The notes beneath the pieces are model-generated. The model searched no databases and was not told the origin of the DNA. It was given only the letters and a program-made list of their open reading frames with translations. Positions 1 through 6,025 of a stretch of 8,093 bases of DNA are shown one piece after another (position 1 is the stretch's first letter; each line of letters opens with the position of its first letter). Position numbers and translations under genes: made by a program. The stretch is from contig DMCY01000050.1 of the NCBI GenBank assembly GCA_003451675.1, positions 1-8,093 of the forward strand. Reading direction: 5' to 3'. This DNA comes from Candidatus Atribacteria bacterium (GTDB lineage Bacteria; Atribacterota; JS1; SB-45; 34-128).

Positions 1-3
1 CAC

Positions 4-27
4 CAGGCAAGACGCCTGTCTTACGAT
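4..27. repeat. Divergent dispersed repeat, copy A
   Basis: This 24-bp stretch matches the reverse complement of 3250-3273 at 19 of 24 positions when aligned by eye. The shared core is AGACGCCT, and both copies start CAGG and end CGAT. Within this copy CAGGC (4-8) can pair with GCCTG (14-18). The two copies lie in opposite orientation on the two sides of the feo operon. It looks like a degenerate interspersed palindromic element rather than a terminus of a recognisable transposon, since no transposase is nearby. Confidence 0.45.
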
Positions 28-44
28 TTTGTTTATATCGTTGA

Positions 45-63
45 GGGCGTATGCAATACGCCC
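45..63. repeat. Short GC-rich palindrome (possible interspersed repeat)
   Basis: GGGCGTAT (45-52) and ATACGCCC (56-63) form a perfect 8-bp inverted repeat around a GCA loop, in otherwise AT-rich DNA downstream of feoB. Neither strand follows the stem with a convincing T-run: the minus strand continues TCAACG and the plus strand CTACTTC. A standard intrinsic terminator for feoB is therefore not well supported. It may be an interspersed palindromic element. Confidence 0.5.
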
Positions 64-123
64 CTACTTCTTTGTCTAGAATTAAAACTTATTACCCGTA
101 TTGACGCTAACCATTCTTCGTCT

Positions 124-290
124 TAACTGGTAAACTGGCTAACTGGGTAACCGAGTAACTATAATACCAACTGGTTGACCAAGTAACCAACTAACTAGCT
201 AACTTTTTACTCATTACTCATTACATATTACTTGTTACTGTATTTTATAGGAGATACGATTCACGAGATACGAGATACGTATTTATTTAG
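124..290. repeat. Degenerate short tandem repeats downstream of feoB
   Basis: The gene-free segment 1-298 is mostly low-complexity repeats. From 124 to about 155 there are imperfect 8-9 bp units related to TAACTGGG (TAACTGG, TAAACTGGC, TAACTGGG, TAACCGAG), and related CCAACTGG/GTAACC variants continue to about 204. A second style, TACTCATTACTCATTAC, occupies about 208-225. A third, GAGATACG, occurs at 251-258, 265-272 and 272-279. I see no coding potential and no clear terminator here. Confidence 0.6.
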
Positions 291-298
291 GTGCTATT

Positions 299-2212
299 TT
301 AATATACAAATCGAGTAATAATGGCTAAAATAATGGCTAAAATAGAAGTAAAAGCTATAGTAAAGAAAGTCCGTTTACTTCCAATTTCTTTCCATAGAAC
401 CGCAATAGTTGCTACACAAGGAACATAAAAAATTACAAAGATGGTAAAAGTCATAATCTGAGTTGCAGACATTACTGCAGCAACATTGGAGGTTCCTATA
501 GCCTGGATTAACATTAACATAGAAAGCTCTTTACGAAGAATACCGAATATCAGAGTAGTACCCACTACAATTGGAAGGCCAAGTAAAAAAGATGTCAAAG
601 GAGAAAGGAATTGGTTTATATAATTATCTGCCTTATAATATTGCAATAAACTTAAAACTGTACTACCCACAATAAGTAAAGGCCAGGCTACAAATATAAA
701 TTCTTTCATCCTTAACCAGGTTTTGGCTAAAGCAACTTTTATAGAGGGAATATGATAAGCCGGAATTTCCAAGATCATTCCCGGGGTTATCTCCGGCAGT
801 AAGCGAGATAATATCTTTCCTGATATGATAATTACAATAATATTTAAGATATAAATTGCTAAAGCTGCTTGAGGGCTAATGTAAAAAGCCACTAATGCAA
901 ATATTATAGTCATTCGCGCAGCACAGGGAATCATGGTAGCAAGTACGGAGGCAATAAAACGGTCTCTTTCCGATTCTAAAATTCTGGTAGCCATTATAGC
1001 CGGAACAGTACAACCATAACCTAATATAAAAGGTATAATTGCTTTACCATGTAAACCAATCTTGTGTAAAAACGCGTCTAAAAGGAAAGCTACGCGAGGC
1101 AAATAACCTAAATCTTCTAAAATAGCCAAGCCAAACAGAAAGGGGAATAAATAAGGCAAGACAATAGCTATCCCGCCGGCTAACCCCTGGATAATACCAC
1201 TAATTATTGAAAATGATAGAGTGTTTGGATTAATACTCTTTTCTATTAAAGGAATTAGCCTATAAAAATAATCCAGCAATGGTTCTTCTACTATTTTCCC
1301 GGCACCAAAAATTAAATTAAAAAATAAATAAAAAATTAAGCCTAAAGAAATGTACCCCAAAAATGGATGCATTAAAATATTATCCAGGTAATCTATTGCA
1401 CTTTTATGAGGTTTAGTAAGTGAAACTACAGATTCGTATATATTCATGGAGAGGTGATGCCGTTCAGAGGAAATAACTACATCTGATTGTCTGCCATGGG
1501 TCTCCTTAAGTATATTCTGGAAATGTACAATCTTTTTAAAAAGATCATTGCTCTTTTTTTCATAATTTTCCATAAAATAACTATCGTTTTCTAAATACTT
1601 AAGGGCTAAAAACCGTTCAGGGATATTAAATTCCTGTTCAATCTGTTTCTTTTTAATTTGTGCAGATAATTGACTTATAACCTCCTCTACATCTTTGCTA
1701 AAATTTATGGTCTTGCCTATTTTCTTTTTTTCTCCTACTTCATAGGCCGTTGAAAACAGCTTTTTTATCCCCCTTCCTTTTATTGCAACTGCCGGCACTA
1801 CTGGGGCGCCAAAAACTTTAGATAATTTTTCGATATCAATTTTAATGCCTTTACGTTCAGCTTCATCAATCATATTAAGACATATCACCATCGGTAATTT
1901 AAGTTCTAATAGCTGAAGAGTGAGTTCTAAGCTTCTACTCAGCAAAGATGCATCTATTACATTTATAACTACATCGACATTACCTTTTAATAAATATTTT
2001 CTGGCCTCAAGTTCTGCTAGGTCAAATGAAGTCAAAGAATAAGTTCCTGGTAAATCTACTAATTCAACAGTCCTGCCAAGAAGATTAAACTTGGTTAGCT
2101 CATACTTTACAGTCTTTCCGGGGAAATTAGAAGTTACCGCTTTATATCCGGCAACATGATTAAAGATAGTACTCTTACCTGAATTAGGTTGCCCCATAAG
2201 AGCTATTTTCAT
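299..2212 (-). CDS. feoB: FeoB ferrous iron transporter, short form (637 aa)
   Basis: FeoB is the inner-membrane Fe(II) permease with a cytosolic N-terminal G-protein domain. The G motifs are visible: G1 GQPNSGKS at residues 7-14, G2 NFPGKTV with Thr34, G3 DLPG at 53-56, G4 NMID at 113-116 and a G5-like AVAIKGRG near 141. A helical spacer and linker run to about 280, then a polytopic membrane region to the C-terminus. Conserved-looking membrane cysteines are Cys401 (GYGCTVP), Cys430 (IPCAAR) and Cys599 (YVPC). The second gate-type motif ILRKELSML is near 558. At 637 residues it is shorter than the roughly 770-residue enterobacterial protein. The start is firm: a strong GGAGGT (2219-2224) lies 6 nt upstream, inside feoA. 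The ATG overlaps the feoA stop by one base (TAATG), implying translational coupling. Confidence 0.97.
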   Translation of the reverse strand: MKIALMGQPNSGKSTIFNHVAGYKAVTSNFPGKTVKYELTKFNLLGRTVELVDLPGTYSLTSFDLAELEARKYLLKGNVDVVINVIDASLLSRSLELTLQLLELKLPMVICLNMIDEAERKGIKIDIEKLSKVFGAPVVPAVAIKGRGIKKLFSTAYEVGEKKKIGKTINFSKDVEEVISQLSAQIKKKQIEQEFNIPERFLALKYLENDSYFMENYEKKSNDLFKKIVHFQNILKETHGRQSDVVISSERHHLSMNIYESVVSLTKPHKSAIDYLDNILMHPFLGYISLGLIFYLFFNLIFGAGKIVEEPLLDYFYRLIPLIEKSINPNTLSFSIISGIIQGLAGGIAIVLPYLFPFLFGLAILEDLGYLPRVAFLLDAFLHKIGLHGKAIIPFILGYGCTVPAIMATRILESERDRFIASVLATMIPCAARMTIIFALVAFYISPQAALAIYILNIIVIIISGKILSRLLPEITPGMILEIPAYHIPSIKVALAKTWLRMKEFIFVAWPLLIVGSTVLSLLQYYKADNYINQFLSPLTSFLLGLPIVVGTTLIFGILRKELSMLMLIQAIGTSNVAAVMSATQIMTFTIFVIFYVPCVATIAVLWKEIGSKRTFFTIAFTSILAIILAIITRFVY

Positions 2213-2442
2213 TATTCTACCTCCACTATAATCTTTCTGGCTACTCCTCTACCCAAAGCAACCTGGTTCCCATGGACACTTATTAAGATGGGCCCTCGCA
2301 TAATAGCACTCCTTTTTACAGTTATTATGTCTCCGGGATGAATACCTAAACAACCTAAGCGCTGCCTTATCCCCCATCCCCCGGAAATACTAACAACTTT
2401 TGCTTTTTGATTTTCTCCTATTGAATCCAAAGTAATTGTCAT
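2212..2442 (-). CDS. feoA: FeoA, SH3-like accessory protein of Fe(II) uptake (76 aa)
   Basis: FeoA is a small cytosolic SH3-fold protein needed for full FeoB activity. The family pattern is clear: a variable start, then GGWGIRQRLGCLGIHPGD at about 21-38, followed by the strand-rich segment GPILISVHGNQVALGRGVA and a basic C-terminal strand. The length of 76 residues is typical. It lies 31 nt after the regulator gene and its stop overlaps the feoB start by one base, so the three genes form one transcription unit. Its own ribosome binding site is weak: GGGAG lies about 15 nt from the ATG, which suggests partial dependence on upstream translation. Confidence 0.95.
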   Translation of the reverse strand: MTITLDSIGENQKAKVVSISGGWGIRQRLGCLGIHPGDIITVKRSAIMRGPILISVHGNQVALGRGVARKIIVEVE

Positions 2443-2473
2443 ATCTTTTTATTCTATCTCCCTCAATATTTTT

Positions 2474-2935
2474 TCATAATTTTATATTTTTGTTACTGCT
2501 TCTTTCCAGTAAGCCTCTTTTTTTCAAATATTCTTGAAAATTTTCTTTCCACTTGGAACTTTCCGGTAATAAGCTAATGAATTCTACAAATTCAAGTAAA
2601 CAAGTTATGGTTTCGGGTGAAACATCGTGCTCTAACTTGCAAGCATCATTCTGAGCATTTTGTTCATCAACCCCGACAATCTTTAAAAACTCTACCAGTA
2701 AAGTATGGCGCTTTTTGATCTCCCGGGCTAATTTTTTGCCTTTTACTGTAAATACAATTCCACCATATTTTTCATAAACTATATATTCATTTTCTGATAA
2801 CTTCTTAATCATACCAGATACACTGGGACGACTTACCTCTAATCTTTCTGCAATATCTTTTGCTTTTACATATCCTTTTTCGTCCTGTAAATTCCATATC
2901 GCTTCCAGATAATCTTCCATGTTTCGGGTAGTCAT
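2474..2935 (-). CDS. DtxR/MntR-family metal-dependent repressor, likely iron-sensing (153 aa)
   Basis: This is a two-domain DtxR-family regulator: an N-terminal winged helix (about 1-65, with recognition-helix region VSRPSVSGMIKKL at 34-46) and a dimerisation domain (about 70-145). It has no SH3-like third domain, so it is MntR-sized. Numbered from the ATG at 2935 it aligns without gaps to Bacillus subtilis MntR metal residues: Asp8, Glu11, His77, Glu102 and His103 are kept. Residue 99 is Cys instead of Glu, as at the matching Cys102 of DtxR. That mixture favours Fe(II) sensing (inference). An in-frame extension to 3022 is possible, but it would run across the promoter and operator and has a basic, low-complexity sequence. 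The start MTTRNMEDYLEA matches the family. It heads the feo operon and probably represses it when iron is replete. Confidence 0.92.
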   Translation of the reverse strand: MTTRNMEDYLEAIWNLQDEKGYVKAKDIAERLEVSRPSVSGMIKKLSENEYIVYEKYGGIVFTVKGKKLAREIKKRHTLLVEFLKIVGVDEQNAQNDACKLEHDVSPETITCLLEFVEFISLLPESSKWKENFQEYLKKRGLLERSSNKNIKL

Positions 2936-3000
2936 TAACCTTAATCTTCCCTGTATAATTATTTTTAATTTTATTTTAAAACATTTTTTTATTGTACATG

Positions 3001-3028
3001 TATGCCTAACTTTATTAGGCATACCTAA
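3001..3028 (-). promoter_or_regulatory. Candidate DtxR-type operator upstream of the regulator-feoAB operon
   Basis: On the minus strand TTAGGTATGCCTAA (3028-3015) is a TTAGG-N4-CCTAA dyad, followed five bases later by a third half-site TTAGG (3009-3005). The same region contains a perfect 9-bp inverted repeat, TATGCCTAA (3001-3009) and TTAGGCATA (3015-3023). It also holds a direct 12-bp repeat CCTAACTTTATT (3005-3016 and 3024-3035) with a 19-bp period. TTAGG/CCTAA half-sites resemble known DtxR/IdeR boxes. The position over the presumed -10 and spacer fits autorepression by the adjacent regulator. Binding itself is inferred. Confidence 0.7.
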
Positions 3029-3041
3029 CTTTATTTAACAA
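3012..3041 (-). promoter_or_regulatory. Putative promoter of the regulator-feoA-feoB operon
   Basis: On the minus strand TTGTTA (3041-3036) and TAATAA (3017-3012) are separated by 18 bp, about 75 bp upstream of the regulator ATG. Both boxes deviate from consensus. The support comes mostly from their overlap with the TTAGG/CCTAA operator array, a usual arrangement for repression by steric blocking. An alternative -10, TACAAT, lies closer to the gene but lacks a good -35. Confidence 0.45.
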
Positions 3042-3090
3042 TATCATCGCTTTATGAAATTTGCAAGGAAAATTTTGGAAATAAGTCGCC

Positions 3091-3156
3091 TATTGACCAA
3101 TTGGCCGATTCACCGATTAATTAGTCATTAGTATATAGTATATGGTATTTAGTAAA
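3091..3156. repeat. Degenerate short-repeat tract upstream of the feo promoter
   Basis: This tract contains CCAATTGG (3097-3104) and CCGATT units (3105-3110, 3113-3118), then TTAGTCATTAGTATATAGTATATGG-type near repeats. It resembles in style the tract downstream of feoB and shares the 8-mer TTGACCAA with it. The rest of 3042-3300 is AT-rich, with no coding potential that I can support. Confidence 0.4.
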
Positions 3157-3249
3157 AATAAATTAAAAACAATTCCCAATAAAGTAAATCAATATATTAT
3201 TAACAAAATATTTTTTATAGAGCTATACTATATATAATTTCCTAATAAT

Positions 3250-3273
3250 ATCGCAGGATAGGCGTCTCCCCTG
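3250..3273. repeat. Divergent dispersed repeat, copy B
   Basis: This is the inverted partner of the sequence at 4-27, with 19 of 24 bases matching after reverse complementing. It is a GC-richer island (core AGGCGTCT) in AT-rich intergenic DNA, between the terminator of the oxidoreductase unit and the feo promoter. It has no gene association beyond position. Confidence 0.45.
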
Positions 3274-3298
3274 TCTATTAAGCATCATTTTTTTATAT

Positions 3299-3334
3299 AA
3301 AACAAAAAACAGGGGATTAAAAACCCCCTGTTTT
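3299..3334 (-). terminator. Rho-independent terminator after the AOR/sulfur-carrier unit
   Basis: AAAACAGGGG (3306-3315 on the plus strand) pairs perfectly with CCCCTGTTTT (3325-3334), a 10-bp stem with a 9-nt loop. Read on the minus strand, the stem ends in TTTTTTGTTTT. It starts 44 nt past the sulfur-carrier stop codon, a classic intrinsic terminator that separates this unit from the feo operon. Confidence 0.9.
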
Positions 3335-3377
3335 AATAAATCTATCTTAATTAAAATTTATCCGTATTAAAAGACTT

Positions 3378-3575
3378 TTATCCACCGGCAATCGAATGGA
3401 TTACCTGAACATCATCATTGTCCATAATCAAAGTATCTTTGTATTTTTCCTTGGGAATATATTTACCGTTAACCTTCACCATTATTAAAGGAAAAGTATA
3501 TTTGCATCTTTCGAGTAAAAGGGCAACGGTTAAATTTTCTTCCCACTCTCTATCTCTTCCGTTTATTTTAATCAT
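3378..3575 (-). CDS. ThiS/MoaD-like sulfur carrier protein (65 aa)
   Basis: This is a small beta-grasp, ubiquitin-like protein. It begins MIKINGRDREW, continues with the family-typical VKVNGKYIPKEKY at about 33-45 and the DNDDVQVIH segment, and ends in IAGG. The C-terminal Gly-Gly is the residue pair that is adenylated and turned into a thiocarboxylate in ThiS and MoaD. The sequence itself looks closer to ThiS, but it directly follows an AOR-family gene with a 4-nt ATGA overlap. A role in making the dithiolene of the tungsto- or molybdopterin is therefore more likely than thiamine synthesis (inference). The activating enzyme (ThiF/MoeB type) and MoaE are not in the window. No strong ribosome binding site precedes it, consistent with coupling to the upstream gene. 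Confidence 0.88.
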   Translation of the reverse strand: MIKINGRDREWEENLTVALLLERCKYTFPLIMVKVNGKYIPKEKYKDTLIMDNDDVQVIHSIAGG

Positions 3576-5737
3576 GACTGATTTTTTTTCACCAACTCTA
3601 AAACTTCAGGAAAATCTATCTTTAATTTTTTAATAGTCTCCAAAGTTGGTACGCCATTAGAGTCCCATCCCCGACGATTATAAACAGCATCACAAAGTTT
3701 CTGATATTGTTCTTCCCGATAAGCTCGAAGAACTTTCATCTTTTCCTCGGTTGTTTTACCTTCAATATCAAATTTAATTGTCTCTTTTAGCTGTTGGTCA
3801 TAAAGTTCCTTTTGCGATTCGTATTCTTCGCCTGTTACCGGTCCCACAGCCCGATAGGGAATCATGTCATGTTCACGAGTTCCAAAACCCATCTTCAGAT
3901 TAAATAATCTTTGAAGATTATGAACTCTTTCTGATTGGGAAATTAATTCTTCTGGAGTAAGGTGTTTACCGGTAACCCCCTCAAAAAGCCAGCAGTAATT
4001 TTCCACATGTTCGGGAACTTTTGCGGCTTCCATTCCGTGATATTTCTGTTTGTTGTCTTCTGGTTCAATATCATTCCAGGGTAATTTACAGAGACCAACA
4101 ATAGAAAACCATGTTCGGAATAAGGGAAAATAATGGAGCGCTTCAGCCTTGTCTTCAAAAGTAGGAATCTGGTTATTTATCTGATCCATAAAGATAAGCC
4201 AGGACTCATCATGTTGGGGTCCTTTATTGGCTATTCCATATCCCCCCTGTTGGGCTAAAGATTCTTTAGTTACATATTCGGAAAATTCCATACCCTTACA
4301 TTCCATACCGATATCCTGCAAAAATTTTGCATCTGCCCCATATTTTTCCACTAATACTTTCTTTATCTGTCGAATTCCTAACCCGGCAATTTTACCAAAT
4401 CCCTTTCCTTCTGCCATCTGATGAATTAATTCTAAGGCTGCTTTTGCATTTCCAAAATTAAGCTCTAACCCTTCGGTAATTTCTTTATTTATAATATCAT
4501 TTTCATAACACTCCATAAGAAAAGCTATAGTGGTGCTGACTCCGATAGTATCTATTCCGTAATTATCACAATAGAAATTCGCTTCTAAGATAAAATCAGG
4601 GTCGAAACACCCACAATTTCCGCCAAATCCGGCAGCAGTTTCATATTCCGGCCCATCCACCAGAACTTTTTCTCCTTTTAAAGGACCGGTAGACAGTTCA
4701 AAATCATCTACTGCATGAGCGCAACGCATAGCACAACCCAGCCAACAGGAATCACCTGCCTGATTCTGGGTGACACGCTGATGCCAGACCTTATTTTCAA
4801 TTTTAAGGGCTTCAGGGTGTGAACCAAATTTATAATTATGGACGGGCAGACAATTATAATTCTGCATATGGTCTAATAAATTAACCGTCCCTGTTTCTCG
4901 CATTCCGTTTTGAATATGATCTAATTCCAATATTTCTTTAGTTAATCTTCGTCCTGCCTTGGTAACAAGTTCGGGATAAGCTGCATTGTTAGAGCCCGCG
5001 TTTACTCCGGAATATTTAGTAACAATAGCTAAAATTTTCTTATCCCGAAAGACGCTCCCTGTTCCTCCGCGCCCCGCTTGTTTAATCCGAACTTTCCTGC
5101 GGCGCACATCATACCAGGTGACATTTAAAATTCCTAAATTAGTATTTTCTGCACCTCTTCCGGAGGAAACAATACTAAGATTTCTTTTATCTTTTTCATC
5201 ATCAGCATATCTTTCAGTCAGTTTTTCGATAAGCAAATAAGTATCTGAATTTATTCCCGGAACTTCTTCAATAATAACTTTTCCCTTATCTCCATCAATA
5301 AAAATAATCACATCTTCTTTGGCTTTGCCTTGAATCTCCAAAAGATCCCAACCAGAAAATTTCAAAAAAGGAGCAAGATAACCTCCTACATTATTATCAT
5401 TAACTGTTCCTGTCTCCGGTGAAATAGTTACTACGTGGGTCTTACCGGTACCGGAATATTGAGTAACTCCGCAAATAGGCCCGGTACAGAAGATTATCTC
5501 ATTTTCGGGGTCGTTCCATTTTGTCTTTGAGGAAACTGCGTCCCATAAGTACCATATACCATAACCACGTCCTCCGGTAAAGGTTTCCTTCACCTGAAGG
5601 TCGATGGGTTTTTCTTCAATCTTATTTTCTGAAAGGTTAATGTATAAACGCCTATCAGTATAACCTTTTTCCACTTTTCCCGGCTCAAATTCAAAAGATG
5701 TTAATAATTTTTGATTCTCTTTATTTTCTTCAAACAT
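3572..5737 (-). CDS. Aldehyde ferredoxin oxidoreductase family protein, W/Mo-bis-pterin enzyme (721 aa)
   Basis: AOR-family enzymes oxidise aldehydes (or related substrates) to acids in the cytoplasm and pass electrons through a [4Fe-4S] cluster to ferredoxin. Family landmarks in order: KGYTDRRLYINL (24-35), FTGGRGYG (53-60), GGYLAPFLKFSGWD (118-131), AGRGGTGSVFRDKK (221-234), the first cluster cysteines Cys331, Cys335 and Cys339, GPEYET (362-367), GIDTIGVSTTIAF (394-406), NKGPQHDE (504-511) and the distant cluster cysteine in GLCKLPW (Cys550). The first motif is C-x3-C-x3-C rather than the textbook C-x2-C-x3-C of Pyrococcus AOR. The protein is also longer than that roughly 605-residue enzyme, with about 23 extra residues at the N-terminus. 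Substrate and metal cannot be read from the sequence. AAGGAGGA lies 10 nt upstream of the ATG. The gene is co-transcribed with the sulfur carrier. Confidence 0.93.
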   Translation of the reverse strand: MFEENKENQKLLTSFEFEPGKVEKGYTDRRLYINLSENKIEEKPIDLQVKETFTGGRGYGIWYLWDAVSSKTKWNDPENEIIFCTGPICGVTQYSGTGKTHVVTISPETGTVNDNNVGGYLAPFLKFSGWDLLEIQGKAKEDVIIFIDGDKGKVIIEEVPGINSDTYLLIEKLTERYADDEKDKRNLSIVSSGRGAENTNLGILNVTWYDVRRRKVRIKQAGRGGTGSVFRDKKILAIVTKYSGVNAGSNNAAYPELVTKAGRRLTKEILELDHIQNGMRETGTVNLLDHMQNYNCLPVHNYKFGSHPEALKIENKVWHQRVTQNQAGDSCWLGCAMRCAHAVDDFELSTGPLKGEKVLVDGPEYETAAGFGGNCGCFDPDFILEANFYCDNYGIDTIGVSTTIAFLMECYENDIINKEITEGLELNFGNAKAALELIHQMAEGKGFGKIAGLGIRQIKKVLVEKYGADAKFLQDIGMECKGMEFSEYVTKESLAQQGGYGIANKGPQHDESWLIFMDQINNQIPTFEDKAEALHYFPLFRTWFSIVGLCKLPWNDIEPEDNKQKYHGMEAAKVPEHVENYCWLFEGVTGKHLTPEELISQSERVHNLQRLFNLKMGFGTREHDMIPYRAVGPVTGEEYESQKELYDQQLKETIKFDIEGKTTEEKMKVLRAYREEQYQKLCDAVYNRRGWDSNGVPTLETIKKLKIDFPEVLELVKKNQS

Positions 5738-5922
5738 TAATTATGCTTCCTCCTTTTTTATCATTTATTAAATTTTACTAATAACTAGTCTGAAGGATTA
5801 ATTTTTCAATTTTTATTCATCCTAAATAATTTTTAACTGTAAAATTTCTTTCTTCTAATTGCTTCCTATTAAATTTCCCTCTAAGTTTTTTGCCCTTAAC
5901 TTCCTTAATTTCTTTAGTAAAC
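5738..5922 (-). other. Long 5' leader of the AOR-family gene
   Basis: If transcription starts a few bases after the TATAAT box, the mRNA has a leader of about 185 nt before the AOR start. It is purine-rich on the transcribed sense strand. I could not recognise a Moco/Tuco riboswitch: there is no GC-rich multi-stem core. I also saw no strong hairpin. The last part has a seven-codon upstream frame (5764-5741) spanning the Shine-Dalgarno site. The leader's function is unknown. Confidence 0.35.
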
Positions 5923-5928
5923 AAATTT

Positions 5929-5957
5929 ATTATATAGAACTTTAAAAAAATATTCAA
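5929..5957 (-). promoter_or_regulatory. Sigma-70/A-type promoter of the AOR/sulfur-carrier unit
   Basis: On the minus strand TTGAAT (5957-5952) and a perfect TATAAT (5934-5929) are separated by exactly 17 bp. It lies between the FAD-enzyme stop and the AOR start, so the AOR gene can be transcribed independently of the upstream dehydrogenase operon. No regulator binding site is obvious around it. Confidence 0.75.
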
Positions 5958-6025
5958 CCAAATAACAACAAATTCCTTCCTTCACTTCTATAATTATTAG
6001 GAATAAATTTTTTGTCCATCAATTT

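Noticed and set aside
45..63. Intrinsic terminator for feoB
   Set aside because: The stem is good but is not followed by a T-run on the minus strand, and it lies about 235 bp past the feoB stop.
124..290. CRISPR array
   Set aside because: The repeat units are 7-10 bp, imperfect and contiguous, with no uniform spacers and no cas genes in the window.
2936..3022. N-terminal extension of the DtxR-family regulator by 29 residues (start at 3022)
   Set aside because: It would place coding sequence across the TTAGG/CCTAA operator array. The added residues are basic and low-complexity, and ATG 2935 gives exact MntR-like numbering of the metal ligands.
3418..5240. Open frames at 3418-3633 (+), 4227-4421 (+), 4986-5240 (+) and 3943-4158 (-)
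   Set aside because: They lie inside or across the well-supported sulfur-carrier and AOR genes in other frames, are short, and show no recognisable domains.
5741..5764. Seven-codon upstream frame (MIKKEEA) just before the AOR start
   Set aside because: Its ATG has no Shine-Dalgarno site of its own. Its coding content is simply the AOR ribosome binding site read as codons, so chance is the simpler explanation.
5738..5922. Moco/Tuco riboswitch ahead of the AOR gene
   Set aside because: The cofactor context made this worth testing, but the leader is AT- and purine-rich, with no GC-rich conserved stems or strong hairpins.
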